Assembly: GCF_038066595.1 (NCBI RefSeq)
Contig: NZ_JBBUTH010000001.1
Location: 62,001 to 126,000, forward strand
Reading direction: 5' to 3'
Length of the DNA stretch: 64,000 bases
Source of the DNA: Pseudaquabacterium inlustre
GTDB taxonomy: Bacteria > Pseudomonadota > Gammaproteobacteria > Burkholderiales > Burkholderiaceae_C
Translations under genes and position numbers: made by a program
Shown here: positions 45,571 through 54,413 of the stretch, piece by piece
Layout: each line of letters opens with the position of its first letter
Position numbering within the stretch: position 1 is the stretch's first letter
The notes under the pieces: model-generated
What the model saw: only the letters and a program-made list of their open reading frames with translations
Database searches by the model: none
Told to the model about the DNA's origin: nothing

Positions 45571-47366
45571 GGAGCCAACCCCTTCAGCCGATAAATCAAC
45601 TGCGACCTGCTCAGTCCCAGCAGCCGTGCCGCGGCCGACTGGTTGCCGCCCGTGGCCTCCATCGCCCGCCGCACCAGTTCGGCCTCCAGCACATCCAATG
45701 GCACCTGCGCCTCGCGGCCGGCGGCACATTGGCCGGCCAGCAGGGCCTGCACGCGCTGGCCCAGGGTATTGCCGCCATCGGCATCAGCAGTTGCGCAAGG
45801 CGCGGCAGCCGGCGTCTGCATTGCATCGTTCGCCGCCCCCGCCACCGTGCGCTGCCGCAAGCTCCCATCCCGCTGCAACGCCAGCCAATCGGCCGGCAAT
45901 TGCTCATCGCCCAGAAACAGGTGCGGCGTGTCGATGGCGCCACCGTCGCTGGCCAGCACCACGCCGCGTTCCACCAGGTTCTCCAGTTCGCGGATGTTGC
46001 CGGGCCAGTGGTAGGCCAGCATGGCGTCGATGGCGCGGCCGGTGAAGCCGCTCACCTGGCGGCCATCGCGCTGGTTGTAGTGGCGCAGGAAGTGGTTCAT
46101 GAACACAGGGATGTCCTCGCGCCGCTCGCGCAGCGGGGGCACGCGGATGGGCAGCACGTTGAGGCGGTAGTACAGGTCTTCTCGGAAGCGGCCGGCGGCC
46201 ACTTCCTGCTTCAGGTCCAGGTTGGTGGCGGCTACCACGCGCACGTCCACCTGCACGGTGGCGGTGCCGCCCACGCGCTCGATCTCGCGCGCCTGCAGCG
46301 CGCGCAGCAGCTTGCCCTGGGCCGTCCAACCCAGGATGCCGATCTCGTCCAGGAACAGCGTGCCGCCCTGCGCCCGCTCGAAGCGGCCGGGCCGGCTGGC
46401 CAGCGCGCCGGTGTAGCCGCCCTTCTCCACCCCGAACAGCTCACTCTCGATCAGCTCGTCGGGGATGGCGGCGCAGTTGATGGCCACGAACGGGCCTGCG
46501 GCCCGCGGGCTGATGCGGTGCAGCGCCTGGGCCAGCACCTCCTTGCCCACGCCGCTTTCACCCAGGAACAGCACGGTGGCCCGGGTGTCGGCCGCGCGGC
46601 GCACCATGTGGCACACGGCATTGAAGCCGGCCGACACACCCACCACGGCGCTGTCGCCCAGCAGGTGGCGCGCGGCACTCGGGTGGCCGCTCACCGGCGC
46701 GGCCACGCCCTGGCTCAGCGCATCGGCGCGCAGGCTGGCCAGGTCGCCGGCGGCGGCCGGGTCGTCGGCAGGGCCCCAGGCCTCGGCGGGCCGGCCCACG
46801 ATGACGCAATGCGGCGCGCCCTGGGCGCGGCACTGCAGCTCGCGAAACACCACTGGCCGGCCCATGAAGCGGCTGACAAAGCCGCTGGCATAGCCCACCT
46901 GCTGCCAGCAGGCGGTGTGGCCCACGATGCCATACACCTGCACATGGGCCTCGGCCTCTGCGCTGCCATGCCAGTTGAATTCACCCAGGAAGTGGCCGCC
47001 CTCCTCGTCCAGTTCCAGCGCCACGGCCTCCACGCGCGCCACACCTTCCAGCATGTGCAGCTGCGGGCCGATGGTCACCGCCTCGGCCGGACGGTCGCTG
47101 CAGCGCAGCTCGCGCGCCAGCTCGGCATCGTGCGCGCCGCTGTTGTAGCCCATGCGGGTGATCAGGCCGCGGGCCTTGTCCAGCCCCAGGCTTTCGATCA
47201 GCTCCTGCCGCAGCACACCCATGGCGCTGTTGTGCAGCAGCACCATGCGCTGGTCGTTCAGCCAGATGCGGCCCTCGCGCGCATCGAAGTGCAGGCGCGA
47301 GACCAGTTCGTCGGTGGGCGACAGTGCTGCGCACGAGGCGCAGCCCACGGGTTGCAGCGCGGCCAT
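45555..47366 (-). CDS. dmpR: DmpR/XylR-type sigma-54-dependent activator
   Basis: 603 residues from the ATG at 47366. An N-terminal XylR_N/V4R effector-sensing domain (about 15-215; EGRIWLNDQRMVLLH and later HCVIVGRP with cysteines that bind metal in the family), a linker, then the AAA+ domain: Walker A FLGESGVGKEVLAQALH, Walker B GGTLFLDEIG, sensor LYYRLNVLPIRVPPLRER. The sigma-54 contact loop reads GGYTGA, not the usual GAFTGA. A Fis-type helix-turn-helix GNQSAAARLLGLSRSQLIYR ends the protein. It should activate the phenol hydroxylase promoter on binding phenols. It lies 10 bp after the SDR gene, at the end of the meta-pathway operon. Confidence 0.92.
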   Translation of the reverse strand: MAALQPVGCASCAALSPTDELVSRLHFDAREGRIWLNDQRMVLLHNSAMGVLRQELIESLGLDKARGLITRMGYNSGAHDAELARELRCSDRPAEAVTIGPQLHMLEGVARVEAVALELDEEGGHFLGEFNWHGSAEAEAHVQVYGIVGHTACWQQVGYASGFVSRFMGRPVVFRELQCRAQGAPHCVIVGRPAEAWGPADDPAAAGDLASLRADALSQGVAAPVSGHPSAARHLLGDSAVVGVSAGFNAVCHMVRRAADTRATVLFLGESGVGKEVLAQALHRISPRAAGPFVAINCAAIPDELIESELFGVEKGGYTGALASRPGRFERAQGGTLFLDEIGILGWTAQGKLLRALQAREIERVGGTATVQVDVRVVAATNLDLKQEVAAGRFREDLYYRLNVLPIRVPPLRERREDIPVFMNHFLRHYNQRDGRQVSGFTGRAIDAMLAYHWPGNIRELENLVERGVVLASDGGAIDTPHLFLGDEQLPADWLALQRDGSLRQRTVAGAANDAMQTPAAAPCATADADGGNTLGQRVQALLAGQCAAGREAQVPLDVLEAELVRRAMEATGGNQSAAARLLGLSRSQLIYRLKGLAPGAAG

Positions 47367-47376
47367 GGCTTGCCTT

Positions 47377-48141
47377 TCACGGCAGGCCCTTGCGGCGGCC
47401 TGCATCCATGAACAAGGTGCTGCCGGCCAGGGCATCGGCCTCGGGGGCCAGCAGCAACTGGATGGCCCAGGCGATCTGCCCGGGCGTGGTGAAAGCGCCG
47501 ATGGCCGACTCGGCCTTCATCTGGTCCAGCACGGCGGCCAGGCTGATGCCGTCGCGCTGGGCACGGGCGGCGGCCACGCGGTGCAGGCGCTCGGTATCGG
47601 CCGGGCCGGGTGCCAGCAGGTGGGCGGTGATGCCGCGCGGGCCATAGGCCCAGCTGAGCTGGCGCACCAGGTTGGCCAGCGCGGCATTGGCCACGCCGGC
47701 CGTGCAGGCATAGGCCGTGGGCTCGAAGCCGTAGTGCCCGCCGATGGCCACCAGCCGCGAGCCTGCGGTGAGCCGCTCATCGGCTGCGCGCACCAGGCGC
47801 ATCAGGCCGGCCACCTTGATGTTGACCGCATCCACCACCGCAGCGGTGCTGGCCTGCAGCACGCCGCCGGCCGTGGCCACGCCGGCGCCTTGCAGCACCA
47901 GGCGCACGGGGCCTGGCAGGGGCTTCAGTGCGCTGGCAATGGCCGCGATAGCGCTGTCGTCGCCGATGTCGGCCTGGCAGCCCAGCACACCCGGCACAGC
48001 GTGGGCCAGTGTCTGCAGCGCATCGGCATGGCGCGCCACGGCCAACACCTGCAGGCCGCGTTGCGCCAGCGTTTGCGTGATCACCGCGCCCATCGCGCCG
48101 GTGGCGCCCACCACCACGGCAATGCCTTGATCGGCGGCCAT
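47377..48141 (-). CDS. Short-chain dehydrogenase-like protein lacking the catalytic lysine
   Basis: 254 residues with a Rossmann-type N-terminus (AVVVGATGAMGAVITQTLA) and the usual SDR length and C-terminal LAGSTLFMDAG. The active-site region reads GGHYGFEPTAYACTAGVANA: the tyrosine is present but the lysine of YxxxK is replaced by alanine, and the serine is replaced in the IGG stretch. Catalysis of a classical SDR reaction is doubtful. It lies between dmpG and dmpR with gaps of 4 and 10 bp, clearly part of the operon. Possibly a dihydrodiol-type or structural relative; function unknown. Confidence 0.75.
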   Translation of the reverse strand: MAADQGIAVVVGATGAMGAVITQTLAQRGLQVLAVARHADALQTLAHAVPGVLGCQADIGDDSAIAAIASALKPLPGPVRLVLQGAGVATAGGVLQASTAAVVDAVNIKVAGLMRLVRAADERLTAGSRLVAIGGHYGFEPTAYACTAGVANAALANLVRQLSWAYGPRGITAHLLAPGPADTERLHRVAAARAQRDGISLAAVLDQMKAESAIGAFTTPGQIAWAIQLLLAPEADALAGSTLFMDAGRRKGLP

Positions 48142-48145
48142 GGGC

Positions 48146-49225
48146 TCAGGCCGCCGCAGGTGCGCCGGCCTTGGCGCCGCGCACCACGTCCTTCAGCAGG
48201 CCGCGCTCCTTGGCCAGCGTCATCGCGGTGTCTTCGATCATGTCTTCTTGGCCGGCGATCATCTTCTTGTGGCCCAGGGCCACCAGGATGTCGCGCGCCG
48301 GCACGCCGAAGCGCGCGGCGGCCCGTTTGGCATGCAGCAGGAAGGTGGAGTAGACCCCGGCAAAGCCGAGTGTGAGCGAGTCGCGGTCCACGCGCACCAC
48401 GTGGTCCATCATCGGCACGATCACCTCCTCGGCCACATCCATCAGCTTGAACAGATCGACGCCGGTGTCGATGCCCATGCGCTCGCACACGGCCACGAAG
48501 ACCTCCAGCGGCGTGTTGCCTGCACCCGCGCCCAGGCCGGCCACCGAGGCATCGATGCGGCTGGCACCGGCGGCAATGGCCGCGATGGAGTTGCTGATGC
48601 CCAGGCCCAGGTTGTGGTGGCCGTGGAAGCCGATCTCGGTCTCGGGCTTCAGCGTCTGGCGCAGCGCATCCACCGCGGCGGTCACGTCGTCGGGCAGCAT
48701 GGCGCCGGCCGAGTCGGTGATGTAGACGGTTTGCGCGCCGTAGCTTTCCATCAGCCGGCCTTGGCTCGCCAGGCCTTGCGGCGAGTTCAGGTGGGCCATC
48801 ATCAGGAAGCCCGTGGTGTCCATGCCGAGCTTGCGCGCATAGGCGATGTGCTGGGGCGAGGTGTCGGCCTCGGTGCAGTGGGTGGCCACATGCACGCTGC
48901 GGGCGCCGCAGTCGTAGGCGCTGTGCAGCTCGCGCATGGTGCCCAGGCCGGGGATCAGCAGCACGCTCACCTTGGCGCGCTTCACCACGGGGCACACGGC
49001 GCGCAGGTACTCCTCGTTGCTGGCCAGCGCAAAGCCGTGCTGCAGCGAGTTGCCGCCCAGGCCCGCGCCATGGGTCACCTGGATCATCGGCACACCGGCG
49101 TCATCGAGCGCCTGGGCCACCTTCACCATCTGCGCCACGCTGATCTGCTCGCGCTTGGCATGCATGCCGTCGCGCAGGCACATGTCGTGCACCAGCACCT
49201 TGCGGCCCTTGAGATGGGTCGTCAT
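48146..49225 (-). CDS. dmpG: 4-hydroxy-2-oxovalerate aldolase
   Basis: 359 residues, a typical DmpG. HMGL-like TIM barrel start VLVHDMCLRDGMHAKREQI (metal-binding Asp and catalytic Arg), TDSAGAMLPDDV, and the metal-binding histidines in GFHGHHNLGLGISNS. It splits 4-hydroxy-2-oxovalerate into pyruvate and acetaldehyde and channels acetaldehyde to DmpF, encoded just upstream (18-bp gap). Confidence 0.95.
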   Translation of the reverse strand: MTTHLKGRKVLVHDMCLRDGMHAKREQISVAQMVKVAQALDDAGVPMIQVTHGAGLGGNSLQHGFALASNEEYLRAVCPVVKRAKVSVLLIPGLGTMRELHSAYDCGARSVHVATHCTEADTSPQHIAYARKLGMDTTGFLMMAHLNSPQGLASQGRLMESYGAQTVYITDSAGAMLPDDVTAAVDALRQTLKPETEIGFHGHHNLGLGISNSIAAIAAGASRIDASVAGLGAGAGNTPLEVFVAVCERMGIDTGVDLFKLMDVAEEVIVPMMDHVVRVDRDSLTLGFAGVYSTFLLHAKRAAARFGVPARDILVALGHKKMIAGQEDMIEDTAMTLAKERGLLKDVVRGAKAGAPAAA

Positions 49226-49243
49226 GGTTGTTCTCCTTCTCTC

Positions 49244-50263
49244 TCAGGCGGTGGCGGCTTCGGCGATCACCGGCTTCAACGTGATGCTGCCGGCCAGGAT
49301 CTCCTCGGCAAACATCTCGGCAGTGCGGCAGGCGGCGGCGGTCATGATGTCGAGGTTGCCGGCGTAGGTGGGCAGGTAGTCGCCCAGGCCCTTGACCTCC
49401 ATGAACACGGCCACGCGCTTGCCGTCGAACAGCGGGCCGTTCACCAGGCGGTAGCCGGGCACGTACTTCTGCACCTGCTCGATCATGGCCAGCACCGAGT
49501 CGATGATCCGGGTCTGATCCGGCTCGGTCTCGCACAGGCAGTTGATGGTGTTGCGCATGATCATCGGCGGCTCGGCCGGGTTGATGATGGCCAGCGCCTT
49601 GCCCTTCTTGGCGCCGCCCACCTTCTCGATGGCGGCCGAGGTGGTGTAGGTGAACTCGTCGAGGTTAGCGCGCGTGCCCGGGCCGATGGACTTGCTGGCC
49701 AGGCTGGCCACGATCTCGCCATAGGCCACCGGCTGCACGCGGCTGATGGCGTGCACGATGGGGATCGTGGCCTGGCCGGCGCACGAGATCATGTTGACGT
49801 TCATCTGAGTCAACAGGCCCCCAGGTGCGTCGCTTTGCGACGCCCCGCCCCCCGAGGGGGTGCGACTGGCTTGGGAGCGGCCCGGCGCCAGTCGGTCGGC
49901 GTGTTCCTTCAGGTTGACCGGCGGCACGCACAGCGGGCCGATGGCCGCAGGCGTCAAATCCACCATCAGCACGCCCAGCGCATTGAGCTTGCGCGAGTTC
50001 TCGGCGTGCACATAGGCACTGGTGGCATCGAAGGCGATCTGGATGCCGTCCTCCAGCACGTGGGGCAGCAGGCCGTCCACGCCGTCGGCTGTCGTCTTCA
50101 GGCCCATGTCGCGGGCCCGCTGCAGGCCTTCGGATTGCGCGTCGATGCCCACCATCCACACGGGCTCCAGCACGGGGCTGCGCTTCAACTTGTAGATCAG
50201 GTCGGTGCCGATGTTGCCGCTGCCGATCAGGGCGCAGCGGATCTTGCGTGGGGGTGTGGTCAT
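49244..50263 (-). CDS. dmpF: Acetaldehyde dehydrogenase (acylating) with an in-frame insertion
   Basis: 339 residues from the ATG at 50263, about 30 longer than usual. NAD-binding IRCALIGSGNIGTDLIYKL, the catalytic cysteine in NVNMISCAGQATIPIV (Cys161), and the C-terminal KGLGDYLPTYAGNLDIMTAAA are all normal. Between NLKEH and NVNM lie about 30 extra residues (about 122-154, rich in Ser, Gly, Pro, Ala). They are encoded by a palindromic repeat also found between other genes. The insertion falls just before the active-site loop, so activity may be affected. The enzyme converts acetaldehyde plus CoA to acetyl-CoA with DmpG. Confidence 0.93.
   Translation of the reverse strand: MTTPPRKIRCALIGSGNIGTDLIYKLKRSPVLEPVWMVGIDAQSEGLQRARDMGLKTTADGVDGLLPHVLEDGIQIAFDATSAYVHAENSRKLNALGVLMVDLTPAAIGPLCVPPVNLKEHADRLAPGRSQASRTPSGGGASQSDAPGGLLTQMNVNMISCAGQATIPIVHAISRVQPVAYGEIVASLASKSIGPGTRANLDEFTYTTSAAIEKVGGAKKGKALAIINPAEPPMIMRNTINCLCETEPDQTRIIDSVLAMIEQVQKYVPGYRLVNGPLFDGKRVAVFMEVKGLGDYLPTYAGNLDIMTAAACRTAEMFAEEILAGSITLKPVIAEAATA
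49827..49888. repeat. GC-rich palindromic repeat inside dmpF, copy B
   Basis: A perfect GCGTCGC-TTT-GCGACGC hairpin (49827-49843) is followed by CCCCCGAGGGGG (49849-49860) and GGCTTGGGAGCGGCCCGGCGC. The part 49849-49888 matches the intergenic copy at 31972-32013. It sits in frame within dmpF and accounts for its extra residues. Confidence 0.75.
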
Positions 50264-50277
50264 GGTGGTGCTTCCAA

Positions 50278-51258
50278 TCATTCGGGGGTGATCCGGGCGT
50301 CGCGGATGACCTTGCCCCAACGCACGTTCTCGTCGGCAATGGTCTGGGCGAACTGTTCGGGCGTGCCGGGCGTGGGCTCGGCGCCGATCTGGGCAAAGCG
50401 CTCGGCCACGTCGGGCTGCTTCAGGCCATCGACCAGCGCGCGGTTCAGCGCCACCACGATGTCGCGCGGCAGGCCGGCCGGCGCAATCAGGCCAAACCAG
50501 CTGGGCACGTCGAAGCCCGCGAAGCCCTGCTCGGCCACCGTGGGCACATCGGGCAGCAGCGCGCTGCGCGTGCCGGCGGTGATGGCGATGGCCTTCAACT
50601 TGCCGGCCTTGACCGCAGGCGCGGTGGTGAGCAGCGAGGTTTCGAAGCTCAGCGGCAATTGCCCACCCAGCAGATCCTGCGCCACCTGCGAGGTGCCCTT
50701 GTACGGGATGTGCAGCAGCTCGATGTGGGCCAGCGATTGCAGGTACTCGCCGGCCAGGTGGTTGCTGGTGCCGATGCCCGAGCTGCCGAAGGCCAGCCGC
50801 TTGGGGTGCGCCTTGGCATAGGCGATCAGGCCCTTCAGGTCATTGAACGGTGCGCTCGGGTGGGCCACGATGGCGCCCTTGGCAATGCCGATCATGCCAA
50901 TGGGCGTGAAGCTGGTGCGCGGGTGATACGGCAGCTTGGCCAGCAGTTGCGGCGCAATCGACAAGCTGCTGATCACGCCCACGCCCAGCGTGTAGCCATC
51001 GGGCGCGGCCTTGGCGATCTGCTCGGTGCCGATGTTGCCGCCGGCGCCGGGGCGGTTCTCCACCACCACGGTCTGCTTCAGCCGATCCTGCAGGATGCGG
51101 CCCGCGGCGCGGCCCAGCACATCGGTGGGGCCGCCGGCCGGAAAGGGCACGATCAGCGTGATCGGCTTGCTTGGCCAGGCCTCAGCCGCCTGGGTGAGCG
51201 TCTGCCAGCCGCCGAGCGCGCAGGGCCCGGCCGTCAGCAGCAGGGTACGCCTGCGCAT
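50278..51258 (-). CDS. Bug family tripartite tricarboxylate-type substrate-binding protein
   Basis: 326 residues with a signal peptide (RRRTLLLTAGPCALGG...TQAAEA) and the standard Bug body: WPSKPITLIVPFPAGGPTD, VVENRPGAGGNIGT, APDGYTLG, LLHIPYKGTS and VPTVAEQGFAGFDV. These periplasmic proteins bind carboxylates or other small acids for TctAB transporters. No tctA or tctB gene is nearby. It sits between dmpH and dmpF in the meta operon, so a ligand such as an aromatic acid or pathway intermediate is plausible. Orphan Bug genes are very common in Burkholderiales. Confidence 0.92.
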   Translation of the reverse strand: MRRRTLLLTAGPCALGGWQTLTQAAEAWPSKPITLIVPFPAGGPTDVLGRAAGRILQDRLKQTVVVENRPGAGGNIGTEQIAKAAPDGYTLGVGVISSLSIAPQLLAKLPYHPRTSFTPIGMIGIAKGAIVAHPSAPFNDLKGLIAYAKAHPKRLAFGSSGIGTSNHLAGEYLQSLAHIELLHIPYKGTSQVAQDLLGGQLPLSFETSLLTTAPAVKAGKLKAIAITAGTRSALLPDVPTVAEQGFAGFDVPSWFGLIAPAGLPRDIVVALNRALVDGLKQPDVAERFAQIGAEPTPGTPEQFAQTIADENVRWGKVIRDARITPE

Positions 51259-51302
51259 CGTTGAACTCCTAGCTGATTGCCGCGCGGCCCGCGGCGGGGG
51301 CT

Positions 51303-52118
51303 TTAACCCAGACGGAAGCCCACGCTGCCCAGCTCCTGGAAGCGGGCACAGACATGGTCGCCCGGCTGCACGGCAATGGCCTCGGTGATGCCGCCGCTCA
51401 TGACGAAGCTGCCGGCCGGCAGGCGCTCACCGATCTCGTGCAGCACCTTGACCACCAGGGCCACGGCATCGGCCGGATGGCCGGCCACCGCGGCCGACGA
51501 GCCCATGGCCACCGGCTCGCCGTTCTTCTCCAGCACCACGCCCAGCGTGGCCAGGTCCACATCGGCCGGCAGGCGGGCGCGGCCGCCGGTGACATAGCGC
51601 GCCGACGAGCTGTTGTCGGCCACCACGCTTTGCAGATCGAACTTGAAGCCGGCAAAGCGCGAGTCGATCACCTCGATGGCCGGCACGACGAAATCGGTGG
51701 CCGCCAGCACCTGCTCACGCGTGAGGTCGGGCCCGGCCAGCTCGGCCTTGGTGACGAAGGCCACCTCGCATTCCACACGCGGGTGCACCAGGTCGTTCGT
51801 CGCCACCACCGAAGCCTCGGGGCGGAAGAAGTCGGCCAGCAAGAAGCCCACCGTGGGCACGCGCACGCCCATCTGGTCCATCTTGGCCTTGGACGTGAGC
51901 CCCGCCTTCCAGCCCACCTGGCGGCGCCCTGCCCCCACCCAGCGGCGCAGCAACTGCAGCTGCACCGCGTAGGCATCGCCCAGCGTCATCGCAGGGAAGT
52001 CTTCGGTGAGCTTGGGGATGGCTTTGGCGTTCGTCTGCGCGGCTTCGATGCGGTCGGTGAGTTGGGCGATGTCGGCATCGCTCAACGCCCGTTCCATCGT
52101 GAGGTTACTGTCGCTCAT
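51303..52118 (-). CDS. dmpH: 4-oxalocrotonate decarboxylase
   Basis: 271 residues from the ATG at 52118, overlapping the dmpE stop by 4 bp. It matches DmpH/XylI: VGWKAGLTSKAKMDQMGV, PRVECEVAFVTKAEL, AIEVIDSRFAGFKFDLQSVVADN, GGRARLP and the final SGGITEAIAVQPGD. It decarboxylates 2-oxo-3-hexenedioate to 2-hydroxypenta-2,4-dienoate and works in complex with the hydratase encoded before it. Confidence 0.93.
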   Translation of the reverse strand: MSDSNLTMERALSDADIAQLTDRIEAAQTNAKAIPKLTEDFPAMTLGDAYAVQLQLLRRWVGAGRRQVGWKAGLTSKAKMDQMGVRVPTVGFLLADFFRPEASVVATNDLVHPRVECEVAFVTKAELAGPDLTREQVLAATDFVVPAIEVIDSRFAGFKFDLQSVVADNSSSARYVTGGRARLPADVDLATLGVVLEKNGEPVAMGSSAAVAGHPADAVALVVKVLHEIGERLPAGSFVMSGGITEAIAVQPGDHVCARFQELGSVGFRLG

Positions 52119-52912
52119 ACGGCGGTCTTTCCATGGAAGCGTGCGCGGCAGGTGCCCAGGCCGCCAATCGTGCACACCAGGTCGTCGCCATCGGTCACCG
52201 GCAGCAGCGGCGATTGCGAGCCGGAGAGGATGACCTCACCGGCGCGGAACGGCAGGCCCAGCTTGCCCAGCGTGTTGGCCAGCCACACCACGGCGTTGAT
52301 CGGCGAGCCCTGCACCGCCGCACCCACGCTGGTGGAGTGCAGCGCGCCATTGCGCTGCAGGCTCATGCCGGCCAGTTGCAGATCCAGCTTGCGCGGATCG
52401 CCCTTGGCCTGGCCTTGCAGAAACACGCCGCAGCTGGCGTTGTCGGCCACGGTGTCCTGGATCTTGATCTTCCAGTCGCGGATGCGGCTGTCCACGATCT
52501 CGAAGCAGGGCGAGACATAGGCCGTGGCGCGGATCACATCGGTGGCGGTGATGCCGGGGCCGATCAGATCGCGCTCCAGCACGAAGGCCAGTTCGGCCTC
52601 GGCCTTGGGCTGGATCAGGCCGTTCAGGTCGACGCCGTCGCTCTCCAGACACACCATGCCGCTGGTGAGCTGGCCGAAGTCGGGCTCGTACACGCCCAGC
52701 ATGTCCTGCACCGGCTTGCTGGTGACGCCGATCTTCTTGCCGACGATGCGCTCGCCGGCCTGCACGCGGCGCGCCACCATGCGGCTCTGGATGGCGTAGC
52801 CGTCGGCCACGGTGATGCCAGGAAAGCGTTCGAGCAGCGGCGCCACGGTGGCGCGGGCACGCCAGGCGTCGTACAGCCCGTCGCCGCAGGCTTGGATGAG
52901 GTCAGGGGTCAT
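52115..52912 (-). CDS. dmpE: 2-oxopent-4-enoate hydratase
   Basis: 265 residues matching DmpE/XylJ: GERIVGKKIGVTSKPVQDML, QPKAEAELAFVLERDL, FEIVDSRIRDWKIKIQDTVADN and AGEVILSGSQSPLLPV. It hydrates 2-hydroxypenta-2,4-dienoate to 4-hydroxy-2-oxovalerate. Same family as the following decarboxylase, distinguished by the KKIGVTSK and DWKIKIQDT segments. A 14-bp gap separates it from dmpC. Confidence 0.93.
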   Translation of the reverse strand: MTPDLIQACGDGLYDAWRARATVAPLLERFPGITVADGYAIQSRMVARRVQAGERIVGKKIGVTSKPVQDMLGVYEPDFGQLTSGMVCLESDGVDLNGLIQPKAEAELAFVLERDLIGPGITATDVIRATAYVSPCFEIVDSRIRDWKIKIQDTVADNASCGVFLQGQAKGDPRKLDLQLAGMSLQRNGALHSTSVGAAVQGSPINAVVWLANTLGKLGLPFRAGEVILSGSQSPLLPVTDGDDLVCTIGGLGTCRARFHGKTAV

Positions 52913-52926
52913 CGCTGTGCGTTCAA

Positions 52927-54387
52927 TCAGAGTTTGATGCAGACGTTTCTGAGGTCGGTATAGAACTCGAGCGAGTGCACGCCACCTTCGCGGCCGATGC
53001 CGCTTTGCTTGCTGCCACCGAAGGGCGTGCGCAGGTCGCGCAGGAACCAGCTGTTCACCCAGGTGATGCCCACCTCCACCGCGGCGGCCATGCGGTGCGC
53101 GCGCTTGAGGTTCTCGGTCCAGATCGTGGTGGAGAGGCCGTAGCGGTTGGCATTGGCCAGCGCCACCACCTCGTCTTCGCTGTCAAACGGGCGGATGTGG
53201 CAGCAGGGGCCGAAGATCTCCTCGCGCACCACGCTGGCGGTCTCGGGCAGGCCGGTCCAGATGGTGGGCTGCACCCAGGCACCTTCGGCCAGGATGCCGG
53301 GCAGATCGGGCACGCCGCCGCCGGTGACGATGTTGGCGCCTTCGGCCACGGCCTTGGCGTAATAGCTGAGCACCTTGCGCTTGTGCTCCTGGCTGATCAG
53401 CGGGCCGTAGTTGCTGCCGGCGTCACTCGGGCGGCCGTACTTCACCGCTTCGCAGCGGGCCTTGAGTGCGGCCACGAAGCGATCGAACAGCGGGCGCTCC
53501 ACATACACGCGCTCGGTGCCCAGGCAGACCTGGCCGGTGTTCATGAAGGCCGAGCGGAAGATGCCTTCCACGGCCGCGTCGAAATCGCAATCAGCGAACA
53601 CGATGCCGGCGTTCTTGCCGCCCAGCTCGAAGCTCACGTCACGGATGCCATCGGCCGCGGCCTTCATGATGGCCGTGCCGGTGCGCGTCTCACCGGTGAA
53701 GGTGATGGCGTCCACGTCGTCATGGCGCGTCAGCTGCTCGCCAGCGGCATCCGGCCCGAAGCCGTGCACCACGTTGTACACGCCGGGCGGCACGCCCACG
53801 GCGTTCATCACCTCGCCCAGCAGCGTGGCGGTGGCGGGCGTCTCCTCGCTGGGCTTGACGACCACGGTGTTGCCGCAGGCCAGCGCCGGGCCCACCTTCC
53901 AGGTCATCAACAGGAACGGGGCGTTCCACGGGCTGATGACGCCGATCACGCCTTTGGGTTTGCGGATGGCGTAGTTGAGCGCGCCCGCGCCATCGGGCGT
54001 GTCCATCACGAAGCTCTCGGCCGGCACGTTCTTGACGATGTCGGCAAAGATCTTGAAGTTGGCCGCGCCGCGCGGCACGAAGGCATGCGCGATGACATGG
54101 TGCGGCTGGCCGGTGTCGGCTTCTTCCGCGGCCACGAAGTCGTCAAAGCGCTTCGTGATGCCATCGGCCACCGCATGCAGCATGGCCACGCGCTTGTCGG
54201 TGGGCATCTTGCCCCAGTCGCCCTTCAGCGCGGCCTTGGCGGCGGCCACGGCAGCATCCACCTCGCGCTGGCCACCTTCGGCCACCAGGCCCAGGCGTGC
54301 GTTGTCCAGCGGCGAGCGTTTCTCGAAGGTCTTGCCCGAGGCCGAGGCCACGAACTGGCCGTTGATGAAGTGCTGGAAGTTCTGCAT
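52927..54387 (-). CDS. dmpC: 2-hydroxymuconic semialdehyde dehydrogenase
   Basis: 486 residues from the ATG at 54387. Aldehyde dehydrogenase fold with VIGVISPWNAPFLLMTWKVG, the catalytic Glu in FELGGKNAGIVF and Cys in NTGQVCLGTERVYVE, and the C-terminal GGSKQSGIGREGG. It oxidises the ring-fission product 2-hydroxymuconic semialdehyde to 4-oxalocrotonate (enol form), the start of the dehydrogenative branch. A 26-bp gap follows the tautomerase gene. Confidence 0.94.
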   Translation of the reverse strand: MQNFQHFINGQFVASASGKTFEKRSPLDNARLGLVAEGGQREVDAAVAAAKAALKGDWGKMPTDKRVAMLHAVADGITKRFDDFVAAEEADTGQPHHVIAHAFVPRGAANFKIFADIVKNVPAESFVMDTPDGAGALNYAIRKPKGVIGVISPWNAPFLLMTWKVGPALACGNTVVVKPSEETPATATLLGEVMNAVGVPPGVYNVVHGFGPDAAGEQLTRHDDVDAITFTGETRTGTAIMKAAADGIRDVSFELGGKNAGIVFADCDFDAAVEGIFRSAFMNTGQVCLGTERVYVERPLFDRFVAALKARCEAVKYGRPSDAGSNYGPLISQEHKRKVLSYYAKAVAEGANIVTGGGVPDLPGILAEGAWVQPTIWTGLPETASVVREEIFGPCCHIRPFDSEDEVVALANANRYGLSTTIWTENLKRAHRMAAAVEVGITWVNSWFLRDLRTPFGGSKQSGIGREGGVHSLEFYTDLRNVCIKL

Positions 54388-54413
54388 GGTGCGCTGACGT
54401 GATGCGAAGGGAT

